NCBI GenBank assembly: GCA_023079485.1
Contig: CM041090.1
Coordinates: 9,422,519-9,486,518, forward strand
Source: Archilochus colubris
Lineage: Eukaryota > Chordata > Aves > Apodiformes > Trochilidae
Reading direction: 5' to 3'
DNA: 64,000 nucleotides
Each line of letters starts with the position of its first letter. Position 1 is the first letter of the stretch. This document shows, one piece after another, positions 26,824-40,527 of the stretch. The position numbers and the translations under genes are program-made. The notes under the pieces are model-generated. The model worked only from the letters and a program-made list of their open reading frames with translations. It did no database searches and was not told where the DNA came from.

Positions 26824-29800
26824 GTACAGCTCCCTTGGGCAGCATTTCAGTTACTCATATAAGGGTTTGAAATCAAGCAGGAACAAACGGTTCTCTTGTG
26901 TAAGGGTCACTGTTTATCATGGTTAATCATCACTTCCCAGATAGGAAAGGCTCCTTCCCCTCTGTTTCGCCCAGCCTTTAGCACTCACAAGAAGCAAGGG
27001 AAAAGAACAAGGAAAAGAGCCAAACAGGGATGCAGGCACGGGCTGGCAAGGCTGCTCCATCTGTGGCTCTGCCAAAGTCCCTCCCCATGGCTCTGGCCCC
27101 GAGCTGAATCTCCTCCTAACTACAACAGCCCACAGCTTCGTGTCAGAAACAGGCACCCACTCCAAGGAAGCTGTGGCAGCCCCACATAACTCCTGACTGC
27201 AGAGAAGTCAAACACATGGGTCATAACACACTGTTTCTGATACTGATACTGCTGTGGAGCTCCATCCTAAATCACCTCCTGCTAAATCCTATAAACAACA
27301 CATACGTTCGAACTAAACTTGGACGCAGGAAAGAGAGACCAAAAGAGAGGGCACAGAAAGCTTTCCTCACAGTTAACCCTGCCATGAGGAGTCACAGAAG
27401 GAAAGCCACATCTCAGCACTTCTAGGGAAGCACCACGTTACAGTCCCCTTGCCCTTAGTTTCTTCTCACTGGGGCTTATTTTTGGTATAAATGGATCAGT
27501 GCGCTGTCTGACAAGGGTTGGGGGGAGAACTTACTGCTTGGCTGGAGTCCAAGAACAGAAACACACAAGTTATGTAAAAAGGAAAGCCTTCTGATCACAC
27601 TGCCTGAGGTGACATTCATAATTCATTTGTGATTTCTTTACTCACGCATAACGTCTCAGGCTAAATCAATTTATTTGTATCCTTCTCCACCAATCTGCAT
27701 AGCAATTCTGTCCTAAAAGCCATCTACCTACGCAGCCCTCATTGCCATGAAGGCGACCACACAGTTCTTCTAGAGAAGGGGACACCTGTAAGTAGTGTAT
27801 TCAGCTCCTCAGGAAAGATTTAAAAAGAATCTCTGTATGTAAAAGCCTCACCTTTTTATGCCCAGATTCCTCAGACAGAGCAGGTACCTGGCCCCTCCAC
27901 AGGAGGTCAGAGAGTTCACCTCTCCTGGTGCCCGAAGCCTCCTGCCTCTAACACCTGAACCACTCCAGGACTAGACACCTTGTCCTCACACACATCCATC
28001 TCCCTGAGACTGCAGTGATGCCAGAAGGGAAAGGAGCTACTCACATCCTCAGGGGATTAGAAAATGGTCTTGCTGTAAGCCGATTAAAATTATATTAAAA
28101 AAAACCACTTAGCAGCAATTTAAAAGATGCTAAAATTGGAATAAATAGAATCAGAAGGACAGAGCGAGTACACAGCATTTATCACACAGCCCAAATCCCT
28201 ACAGAAGGAGTCAGGTGATAAAGAGATTAGTATTCTATCTTTACCTAGGTATTGTCTGGATTATTTATTATTTGTTTGACAGTACTTGCAAGAAGTTCCA
28301 ACATGAAGGCCTCCTGTGCTTAGAGCAGGTAACAACATCTACTTCCACACAGCGTGCAATCTATATGCAGATATAAGAGGACTGGATGGCAAAAAAACCC
28401 AGAAGCACTGAGGTACAGTATCTTGATCATGGGAATGCAACAAATGAGCAGCAGAGCTGGGAATAAACTCACCTTCTTCCCAAGTCCTAGCAGCTACCTA
28501 CTGCATTGGACTATGCCCCACCATTGCTTTATCTCACTTTTCTTTGAGGCTAGGGACAACATTTTCAAAGAATACTTAAAAATTAACCAAATTAAAGGAT
28601 CAGAGATTTTTTTTTTCCCCAAACTGATCAGGATATACAGAAGTAGCCAGCCTTGCTTCCTGCCCACCCCCAGCCAACACTTACTGCCTTGCTCTCGACA
28701 ATCCCTTCCTGCACTCCCTACTCTCTGCCCTGTGGAATAAGCTTCTTACAAAAGAGACTTTATCATCATCTGCCCCTCATGCATCCTAGAATTAAGGAGC
28801 TCTTTGCATCTGTCACTCAACATGCATATTTAGCATCCAAGAGTTTCCTTCTGTCCCCCTAGAAAGGAGACCATGTCCTCCAGGAGAAGCAGTAAACGTG
28901 AACGCAGGCCACAGGCTGAGAAAACAAACTTAAGGGAACAGCACAAGCACTGATTTCCATTGTCTCCTCAGCCACCCTGCTGCCACTGTTCCAGTACAGG
29001 TGGGAAGTCCTTCACTAGTAATACTGTGTCCTTGTCACTGCACCTGCTGCTCAGCCACCAGCATGGACAACTCCAGCAAACCCACATGAGATCACTCAGG
29101 TACTCACAGCACGTTCTGCTTCAAAGATGCAAACTGGTACTACAGGAGAGGCACTCATCAGTCACAGTCACAGGTACAGAACTTGGGTTAGTCTTTTCCA
29201 AGCAGTTAAAATTCCTGGCAAGTTTTATGGCCTAGACCCAGCATCCCAAAGACCTGAATAACTCTCCCTGCAAGTCAGCACCAGGAAACCACTGATTCTC
29301 TGCCCTTCCACGCACAGGATGTCATCACTAGACAACAGACCACTCTGAGAGAAAAAAGGTTATAAAGATATTCATTAAGCCCACTTTCCTTCTCCACCTC
29401 TACCTTAAATCACTTCTTCCTGTGATTTTTCCCAAGCACCTTTTCAGTTTCTTTTCCGGAAACTAAGTCTTTAAACAGGAGGCACAAGTCCAACATAAGC
29501 TGACTTATTTGAGGAGGTTGTTAAAGGTGATTTAACAAAAAGAAAAAGGGAACAGGCTGCCATCTAAGTGACTTAAAGCCCTGAAACAAAGTGAGTAACA
29601 CTGGAAGAGCAGGTCTCCCCTAGGCTCAGGAGCATGGATAACTGGTAGAATTACCTAATGTGAGAACTGAAAAAGGGAAAACACACTCAAAGGAAGCAAT
29701 CCACAGGCTTAAAAACACCTTTGGTTTTCTTACAACCTCCTGCCCCACTTCTAAAAAATCAGCCATTACAACTACCACCATTTCTTCACTGCCCTTGTTT

Positions 29801-29892
29801 AGAAATTCAGAAAGCCGTAGATTCAGGCACACAAACTCCTGCTTCTTCAGAACTGCACAATGTGCTTCTGTTTGCACATGTTAAGTTCTTAG

Positions 29893-31097
<1,205 letters not shown>

Positions 31098-34000
31098 CAG
31101 CTGTATAAAACAGAGCCTAAAAAAAGATATTATGGAACTCCAGTCTTCAGCAATGCTCCCAATGCCTGATTTTTCTGGTCAGTAGCTTTAGATGCATTCA
31201 CTCACTCAGAAACATTTAGCAGAATCTGTCTTGGTAAGAAATAATTCCAAGTGACACATGTAGTACAGAAACACCTGAACTACTAGTCCTAAGTATGTCT
31301 CTACAGTTTAAACCAGTTAGATAGAAAGCAGTCAAACACATGAAGGACAAGAAGTAAGACTCAACAGCAAAGCAATGCTTAAGAGTCAGAACATCCCTGC
31401 TGACTGTGATTTGTACTGAACCATACTGCTACCCCTGCTCAAACTGCAGTTCCCCCAGCAAAAAGGTATCTTTAAAGCTTCCATGTAGTTCCTGTTTGCT
31501 CCTTGCTGTGGTGCACTGGCAGCTGTGGGCAACAGCTGGATCCAAGCTTTACTTTCACCCTTGCACAGGAATTGACCCCTCTGTGACACCAGGCTGCAAT
31601 TCCCATCAGCAACCAGAGCAAAGGTGATGGATGAAGTGGAGCTGACTGCCTGTTAGTGTTGTAAGACAGTAAAACAGATGATTCAGGCTCTTAAAAAATA
31701 AAATTGTGAAAGAAAGTATGGTAGAGAATTGTCCCTGGAGAACTCAACCCTGAAAACGTTCCCACCTGTCCACAGTCTTCCCTCTCTTCTTCTAACAGTA
31801 TCAATCTGTTTAAGACATTACTTTTACCAACAAACCTTGCCTCTTTTACATCCTTAGAGCTTCACAGGTTGATACCTGCCATAAAGCACTTAGGAGTCAA
31901 TATACTGGAAGAATCTGTCTGCAAATTACCTGAGACAAACAAGCACTCCCTCCCATGTGTGACAACATGGTGACCAAGGCAACCAGAAGCTCCACCTGAA
32001 CCCAGACTACTCGTCTAATAGCTCAGAGGACAGAAACATCTGCCAGCAGGAGCTGAAGAAAACTCAGCAGTTTGGAGTCACAAGAACCCAATGGGCTGTC
32101 AGAGACCAAACCCTGGGGCTCTGAGGAATAAGGTCCCTGCAAACTGTGGGGTTCCTGACATGTTCCATCCCAAAAGAAAAGACCTGGACAACTGGTCAAG
32201 TAGGATGCCAATGCTCCAGACCCAAATATCTTGAACTTTATGCTTTTCCCTACAGGTTGGCCATCTAGCATTTTGTTGCTGCTTTCAGTCACATTCCTCA
32301 GCCTTTTCCACTGAAGATGGAGCACTGGGAAGTCTTCTCAAATCCCTAAGGAAGGGAAGCCCTGGTGCTACCCCTTTCTCCTATTTATAACAACAACATA
32401 ACTGCAATAGTTCAAACATATTTTATATATAGCTCTGTGGCTTAATTCCAGGCAGAAGTAACTCAGTGCTGGTGTACATATGTTTGGACCATAGCAATTG
32501 GAAAGAATGTCCCATAAACACTGTTCACTCTGCTCCACTGTGACCAGAACAGGCACCAGCACTGCAGAATTACAAGGTGTCTTAGAAAAATAAAATAAAA
32601 TAATTAAAAAAACCAATTAATCCACCCAGAAGCTGAGCAAGCCACTCACCACCTACACAGAACTGACAGACTTCCACTAGAGCCCCAACAGATTTATAGC
32701 TGTAAGTTTACAGCCAGCTCTTGTCACATCAAGACATGGTGTCTGAGTGCCAAAAGACCACAAAAGGTGACCAGGGTGTGTGCCAACGTAAGGACAGACA
32801 TGCTGTACAGAGAGCATCTGCCAGTATCCACTTGCATTTTATAGTAATCTTGTAAACTTAAGGGCTGGGCAAACAAAAGATGGTGAGATTTGTACATCTC
32901 TATTTGCAAACCCTGCTTAGACAGAAAATACCAGTAGTGCTATCATATATTAATGAGTCAGACCTCAGTCCAATATCCCTAAGCTCATGAACAGGACAGA
33001 AATAAGAACAGCAAGGCTCAGGAGCCACAGACCAAGATCTAAAATGTACTTCCCCACCACTGGTTCCAGGGACCTCAGTGACACAGAGATGAGAGGCACC
33101 TGCCACAAACCCACAGGATGCTGACATCAGTGCTAGGTCTGGGTTTTAAGATGACCCTTGGTGAGCCAAACCCCCTGCAGCAGCCCACAGGGACGCAAAG
33201 TGTCTCCTGTACTCCCTCTCCTAAAGCAGGGTGCTCCTGCTACCACATGGAGATAAATACCAGTTGATAACTACTATGCCTTTCAGCAGATTGTTCCTCC
33301 CATGGGCTGCAAAGACAGCTGTGCCAGACTTCTCAGAATACATTAAAATAACCCTTCATTACATTTTTGTCTGCAACAGATGAATACTGGAGGGTTTTCT
33401 AAAAAAAGTGTTACCTTTTCTTATGTCTGACACCAACAGGACTGGACTTTAAAGAGGAAGAAAGCATAATCAACATTTCAGAAGGCAAAGGCATGGCATC
33501 TTTTGTGGAAAAATTAATGACCACCACCTCAGGCCTCTGCAGAGATGGGTGTTCCTTGTCCTGGTGTATAAAGCTTTATCCATGCATAAATCTGTTTATA
33601 ACTTCAGGGATGAAACTGCCCTTTCTGAACATGTCAGGATAGCGTCTTGTTTGGATCAGAGAATGCTTAGTCAGGGAGACACTAACTGTGAAGAAAAGGG
33701 GAAACCAAGCTCACATTTTGGGGATGATGATAGGGGTACATAAGAAAAAGATAACTGCTCTAGTTAACTGCTTATGTGGGGGATGGGAAACAGGGAAAGA
33801 GAAACAATCTCTGGTCCAGGCTTCACAGGACTGGTTAACAACATGCCCAGGGAATATGGATTTATGGACCAAGTGCAGCTGTGCTGGTCAAAACAACATA
33901 GAGACCACTGCATGATATAAATATATATACTTATAAGGCATGTGCTCACATACAGTTAGTTACATATATGCAATTAATCATGATATAGAGACTTTAACTT

Positions 34001-35520
34001 TGCAATTGGCCACAGAGGCACTCAGCTTGACATACACTGGGTGAAACAGAAATACTGGTGCTCATCCTACCTCACACAAATTGAAGTGCATGCTTAACTA
34101 TCTGCAGGAACAGTGCCAGAGTTTGCATTCAGTCTTCTTTTAAACCCTTCAAGGTCATCACAGTGGTAAAAATGTTACACAAAGAGTTGTGCAAGACTGT
34201 GTATGTTAGAGCTGTAATACAATGCCAGTGACATTGTGTAAGCAAAGGGAAAGGAGTAAGCTTTAAATTAATGCACTAACAGCACACTAAGTAAAATACA
34301 CTCAACCAGAACAGAGGATGTTCTTCCTATTAAACACACACGCTCTCAGAAAAACAGAAACATATCCATGCCATAAGTTCAGTATGCTCTATAATGCAAA
34401 GTCCTGCTTGGCAGATGTTTACAGTACTTTCCTTTCTAGGGATCTGAGAAAAGCATCCAAATTAAATCATGCTAGAGAGTGGGAGAGCAGGACACAGGAC
34501 AGACCTCAGGCAGAGCTGGGAGTAAATCCCTTTCTGGGAAGGATGGTCACAATGTGTAAGCAGCATTCCCTCTGCTGCCCAGGGACAAGACCCACTACAC
34601 TAAGAAAAACCATCTGCTTTGACATTTTATAATGGATTTTGCTTCTAAGCCCTTCCTTCTGCCCTGACTTCTTCCATAGCTCACGTAGATCACTGATGAT
34701 TTACTCTTCTGCCACCCCCTCAGCACAAGAACTCTCCAATTCAACCAACCCCAAAAGCTACAAAACTTACTTCAGGCCCGCAGGTCCCTTACCCACATCC
34801 CAGAGGAGGAATATCACCTCCTCTCTGCCTGGAGAGTTCCAGTAATGTTTACTCAGCCTCTTCCCCTTCTCAGCCAGGGCTGCTGGCAAAGGCAGCCAGA
34901 TTACCCCTCCCACTACAACAGGCCCAAAGTGCCAAAAAAAACTACCAGTAAAAGGAGGCTCTGTTGCTTGCCAACAAACCTTTAGGCAGTAGGGAGGTGA
35001 TGAGTGCTCCCAATTGTGTTAAACCTCTGGAAAGCACTGACAGCAAAACTAAATGCCTTCTTCAAGCCCTCTCCTCTTCCCACTGGAACACCACAGGGCT
35101 CTCCAAAGCAAGGAATGTTTCTCCAGCCCCTGGTAACCTCAGAGTTCCCCAGGTGTCTGGTACCCTGTAGAAAACCTGTCCTTTTACAAAAGGAAGAGGC
35201 AGATTTTCCCAAACTAAGAAAACTGTTAAGTTCCCTCAGCAAGGATACAGAGCTGGAAGCTGCCCAATCCAACTCCTGCATCCATATCCTCTATGATCTT
35301 ATTCCCAAGGCCATCCTGGTATTATCTTCCAGCCTTGCGGGTCAGCCTGGAACCTTGGACACCAGGGCCCCACCACGAAGGGCCAGACACCGTCTGGAGA
35401 CACAGACTGTGAGCATATTATATAGGGTTTGTCTAGACTGGAAGCTTGGTTTGCCTGTTTTTTTTCCAAAACCTGTGTTTAAATTAACCTTCACGGGCTT
35501 ATTACCCCAGGGTGCTGGCT

Positions 35521-35724
35521 CTGGGAAGAGCATGCGAAGAGGAGGAAGAGCATGGGGGGGAGAGGAAGAAGAGCATGGGGAGAGGAGGAAGAGCTTGGGA
35601 GGGAGAGGAGAAAGAGCATGGGGGGGGAGAGGAGAAAGAGCATGGGGGGGGAGAGGAGAAAGAGCATGGGGGGGAGAAGAGGAAGAGCATGGGGAAGAGA
35701 GGAGGAAGAGCATGGGGAGAGGAA
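35521..35724. repeat. Purine-rich minisatellite, about 20-24 bp unit, 9 copies
   Basis: GAAAGAGCATGGGGGGGAGAG-type units, with the CATG core recurring at 35531, 35551, 35574, (variant CTTG 35594), 35617, 35641, 35665, 35688 and 35711. Spacings alternate between 20 and 23-24 bp. G-runs of up to 8 give G-quadruplex potential on the plus strand. It directly adjoins the CpG island at 35.7-36.07 kb. Confidence 0.93.
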
Positions 35725-35729
35725 AAACC

Positions 35730-36070
35730 CCTCAAAGGCGGCATTCCCATCCTCATCTCTATTCCCATCCCCATTCCTCCCGCCGCTCCCCTCCCGAGGG
35801 TCCGCCCCACATTGGCGGGAAGGCGTCTCCATGGCAATAGCCGCCGCTCCCGCCCCCGGGCAGCGCACCGGGAACCGAACCGGACCGGGCCGGGGCCGAA
35901 CTCCCGAGAGGGAGGCGGCGGGGGAAGGAGGGAGGGAGCGGGGCAGCGGCGGAGCTGCGGACGTGTGAGAAGCAGGGGCAGGAGGTGCCGATCCGGCTGT
36001 GAAGGTGCCAGCAAGCAGCCAGGTCCGGTACCGGTTCTCGCCTCCCGTCCAGAACCCCTTGCAGGAGGCC
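35730..36070. promoter_or_regulatory. Intronic orphan CpG island
   Basis: Dense CpG over about 340 bp inside the large MAPKBP1 intron. Visible sites: inverted CCAAT (ATTGG, 35811-35815) overlapping an E2F-like TTGGCGGGAA (35812-35821), then an RFX X-box-like GTCTCCATGGCAAT (35825-35838; 11 of 14 match GTTGCCATGGCAAC), and GC-rich CCGCCCCCGGG. This tight cluster looks like a core promoter. I could not find a convincing first exon and donor on either strand. It could be an alternative MAPKBP1 promoter, a promoter of an unrecognised or antisense transcript, or a CpG-island enhancer. Confidence 0.6.
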
Positions 36071-37451
36071 ATGAATCAGCTCCCTGGCTATTTCATTAAC
36101 TGCTGGGCAGAGATGTTAATTCCAAGGACCTGGAGTGGCTCGGATGCACAGCAGAGATAATCCAGGCACTGCATCCTTTTTCCCCATCACCACTCTCAGT
36201 TTTCCACAGATGGCTCCACAAAAGAAAAAAAAGATATATATATTTATATCAAATCTTGGACATCAAAAAGCTGATCTGCAGCCCCGCTACAGCAAGTGAG
36301 CCAAGAAAAAGCAAGTGAGCAAAGCAACCATCTAGAAGCCACCCACCACAACAGTGATGCAGGAGACCCTCTGGTCCAGAAGTTACCAACACCGGTGAGG
36401 AAGAAGTAACCAACCCAACCCTCATCTTCCCCCAATGCCATTCACACTGCTGACTGCATGCAAAATCCATCTCAGCAGCTTAGCTGGGGAAGCCTGCAGA
36501 GACACGCTGTGCAAAGCGTGGATTATCAGGAAGGAAGATTATCCTCCCAGTGCTGGAGAAGGTGGAATCCCAATTCCAGCTTCCCAAGGAGCTCAGAGTT
36601 TTAAAAAAGACTAACATCCATTGAGGTGTGTTGCACCACTATCAGAAATGTGTTATGTATTTCATAAAGAGCATTTTCTGTCATCTTGTCACCACCACCA
36701 AGGCCACAGCAGGGTTTGGGGCACAGAATGGGGAAACACCCTCACAGTCAGGCAACATACAGAGAATTTCTTCTGAAGCCTGTCTGGCCACAATGCAGTC
36801 CAAGAATTCCAGGTGAGCTGGGAGCAGATGGGCTTAAACAAAGCAGATCCCAATTTTGTCAGGTCCAGGTAACAGCAATGCTTTTGCTTTGCATGTCAGC
36901 AGCTTGAGAAGGACGACACCCCAAAGCATGTCTGAAAACTGCACTTAGGACCACTGTATCTAGTTCAAAACTGGGAGATAACGCCAAATGCAAGGAGTTA
37001 CACACCTGTTTTAAAGCCCTGGGTGCTGGGACACTTTTCAGAAAGTGCATAAGTATCCTGCCTGTTTTACACTTGAAGGGGAAAAAAAAAGGGCCCAGAG
37101 ACAGACTGAAAAGCAAAGCACAGAACCCAAGCCCATTAACTGCATTTCACAAAACCACAGACTTTTGATGCTGTGTAACCATTAAGAGAGGTTGATGTGA
37201 AAGCTCAGCTTTCAGATTGTTTCTAGCACAGGCAGGCACTTGGCCAAGTACACCCTTACACTCATCCCATTCCAGATACCTCCAGCAGCATCCCCATCCT
37301 GATGGTTCCAGTCATGGCTCCAGGAAGCACAGAGCAGAGCAAGTTCTGAGCACCACGAGCAAAGGAGGCAGGACCTGCAGACACTCCTTCCACCCTCACT
37401 TCTATTCAATGTTCCAGCAGCTGGTGCAAAGCTCTGGGCTCAGCAATGGCA

Positions 37452-37551
37452 GCTGTTTTTTTTTCATTGGGTTTTTTGTTTGCTTTATTTTTCTGGGTGT
37501 TTTTTCTGTTGTTGGTTTGGGTTTTGCTTTGGTTTTGGTTTTTTTTTTTTA
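37452..37551. repeat. T/G-rich low-complexity run
   Basis: TTTTTTTTCATTGGG, GGTTTGGGTTTTGC and a final T-run. The hydrophobic FFF/GF/VLVFFF translation through it is an artefact. Confidence 0.9.
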
Positions 37552-40300
37552 GTCCCTTAGTACAAACAAGGAGCTTTTAGTTCAAAAGCAAGGAGCCCCT
37601 TATGTGCTACTCAGAGATACTAATTTCAAAGCCCTTGGGAGAGCTCAAAGGTTCTGTGCTGAGCACAGGAATCACAGCTAACACTGCAGCACTTCAAACA
37701 ACTGCCCTGTGCTGGGCCTGCCAATCCACAGGGATGGGTTTCTGATTTTCACCATGCCTGCTTGGAAAAAAAGAAGCAGAGAGCTTTACAAGTCTGTATT
37801 CCTGAATCTATTGCTATCAAGTTGCTTTCTCTTTCTTCCACACACTCTTGCATCTGCTTGTTCTCAAGCCATTTCTTAAATGTTGTGACTCTCTACTACT
37901 ATGCAATCTCTAATAATCTATTTTCTTCCAGACACAGGACCCATGGCAGGGAAGTTCCAGTCTACCTATGTAATGTGTTAGGGAGATGCAGAAATTAAAG
38001 AACCATCACTGTAAGGAGAGAATGTCATTTTTCAAGTTCCACAGGGTAAGAAATCTCACATTAGTTGTTATATTACATCAGCCATCTTGACCAATTGTGA
38101 ATTTTAACACTGTATTTGGGAGAGTAAGTGAGACTGCCTTTTATTGCTATTGGCTTGGAAACACTGAACACAACAACAGTTCATAGATTTTTCTATAGTA
38201 CTATTTTCAATCAGAGTTTCCCCACAGTAGCTAACAACAGTACTGGTCTCCTGGGACACTAGCAAAATTACAAGGCTTCCTGGTGACTCCACATCTCTAA
38301 TTTATATGGTACTTGATGTGCTTGAGCCTCCTGGAAAGTCATCGCCAGCAGAGCTACTGAAATCATCAGGGACAGTTGGAACCAAGTCAGCATTTGCAAC
38401 ATCATGGTCTGGGGACTTTGAAGCAAATAATCATAAATGAACACCCAGCTATCACATGGGGGAGCTGAGAAACATCCCTGGTAATCTGCAAGACAGTGGG
38501 ATTTGTGGCTTAGGCTAAGATTTGGCCTCATGAGATCAGGATCCAATTTCTAGGTCTTCCTCAGACTTCCTGTGAGAGTTTGGAGCCCTGTTTGTATAGG
38601 AAAAGAATGTCCATTCTACCCCACCACTGTCTTTGGTTTGGTTTTGTTTTGGTTTTTTAAGCCTGAAGCTCCTCTGGGCCAGGTTTCTATTATCACATGT
38701 CTGTCCAATGCTCACCAAAGCAAGGCAGAGGTGGGATGCTCCTGCAACCTATGGTCATCCAAATCCAAGCAACAACTCAGCTTTCTACTAATACCTTTTG
38801 AAGACAGATTACAGGGCCCAGATCCACTGCAGCAGCCACAGGCCTCGGTGGTATTTTCCTTGCTCAGCATGCAGCTATGCTCAGGGCAAGGCTAAACAGC
38901 ACTGTGATGAAAGCCAAATAGTGGGAGGTTCTTCTGAATTGCAGTAGCCACTCTCTGGTGGGTACGGACTCAGCAGAGCCCACAGGATTTCAGTCAGAGG
39001 GAGCAGCCCACAACTGGAGCTGGAATCCAGAGCAAAGAGCACACAGCAGCCTTGCTATGCACAGGAAACTTGCAGCTCTGTGGGGGCAGGTATGGCAGCC
39101 ACAAACAGCAGCCTGAAGTGACTGAAACTGGGCTCGGTGCTACTGAATTATTCAGACCTTGGCTGGGATCACTCAGCACTGGTATCAGGGCTTCATTCTG
39201 CTTGAGCACCATGTAAGCCTCACTCCTGCCCCACATATGGTGAGAAGAGGCCTTTAAAAAAAAAGCCAAAAGCAACCTGGTTTTTTGCTTTTGCTCTCAC
39301 TGAGAAAACTGTACCAAGGCTAAGCAAGAAACTTCTTCCTAAGACCAGACAAACAGGAAGAAAATTATCTTCTCAGCTTTGCCAGGCCAAAGAAATGCTG
39401 ACTACCTCTTCCTCAGCTGGAAATGGTGATGCTGCCCTAAAGCTGCTTACCACTGGACACAGAGGAGTGTGCAAAAAATACAGAAGTCATTTTATGAGTA
39501 GTTGCAGACCCTTTAGGTGACAGTGGTCCAACCTGGCCTGACTCCCAAACATCACCTCAACTGTTCCACTCTCCTGAAACAAATGAAGTGATGCCCCAGA
39601 GGCAGTGCCAAGCACACAGCCCGTGAGTGACAGAGATGACAGACTTTGGAGGAGATCTCTTTCCACTGGCTCTGTGGATGCCTTTTTCCACCTGCCTTCC
39701 CTTCACCATGCTGAACACCAGCTGTGAGCAACAGGCAGTCAAATGTACCACCTGAAACACCTCTGACTGGTCCTGACCTATGCCATCCCAGCCAGGTCTT
39801 TGGCAAAACACATTTCACAGCCCACTGCAGAAAAAAACAGCCCCCAAGCCAAAGGAGGTAGTCAGTCTGTATGTGTACACCTCATCCAGCACAGCAGGGA
39901 CCGAGCAAAACCTGCCTGCCAGCCTTTCCAGGCAGGGTAGTCAAGTCACACCTGCCTCCTCAGAATACCCTGCCTGCCTGCCTGCCTGAAGGAGATGAAG
40001 AACAAGCCAAGATCTCAGGACTATCCAGGAAAGCAGCATTTGGCCACCCAAAGGAAGGAATAACCATGTAAAGCCACTCAGCAAATGATTTGGTTTGTGT
40101 TATCCACAGGACTGTACCCCAACTGTTAAACACATCATACAACCCTGAGGTCTTCTGCTGTCTTTCATGGTAAAACCAGCACATTATTTAGGGGGAGACA
40201 GACATTTGGGTGGATCTTTCCAGCAATTTTGTCTCAGGATTGGTCAAGAAGGATCACAGTTGTTCACAGATACAGCTGCAGGCTACAAAACCAAGCACTG

Positions 40301-40527
40301 AATCATAGAATGGTTTGGGTTGGAAAAGACCTTAAGGGTCATCTAGTTCCAACCCACCTGCCATGGGCTGGGACATCTCCCAGTCAGCCAGGTTGCTCAA
40401 AGCTCCATCCAACCCAGACTTGAAACAATTTCAGGGATGAGCAATCCAAAGCCTCCCTGGGCAATGTATTCCAGTGTCTCACTAACTTCACACTGAGGAA
40501 CTTCTTCCTATGTCTAACCTAAAACAT
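40301..40527 (-). mobile_element. CR1 LINE, short 3' fragment
   Basis: Starts with the tail complement AATCATAGAATGGTTTGGGT, continues TGGAAAAGACCTTAAGGGTCATCTAGTTCCAA-type 3' UTR, then CCAGTGTCTCACTAACTTCACACTGAGGAACTTCTTCCT. It is truncated 5' at about 40527. The diverged 3' UTR differs from the copies at 48.1, 59.7 and 63.7 kb, so it is another, older CR1 subfamily. Confidence 0.9.

Noticed and set aside
35004..36099. Several 100-278-codon frames over 35.0-36.1 kb on both strands
   Set aside because: They run through the minisatellite and CpG island, where stops are rare; composition is low-complexity and no domain is recognisable.
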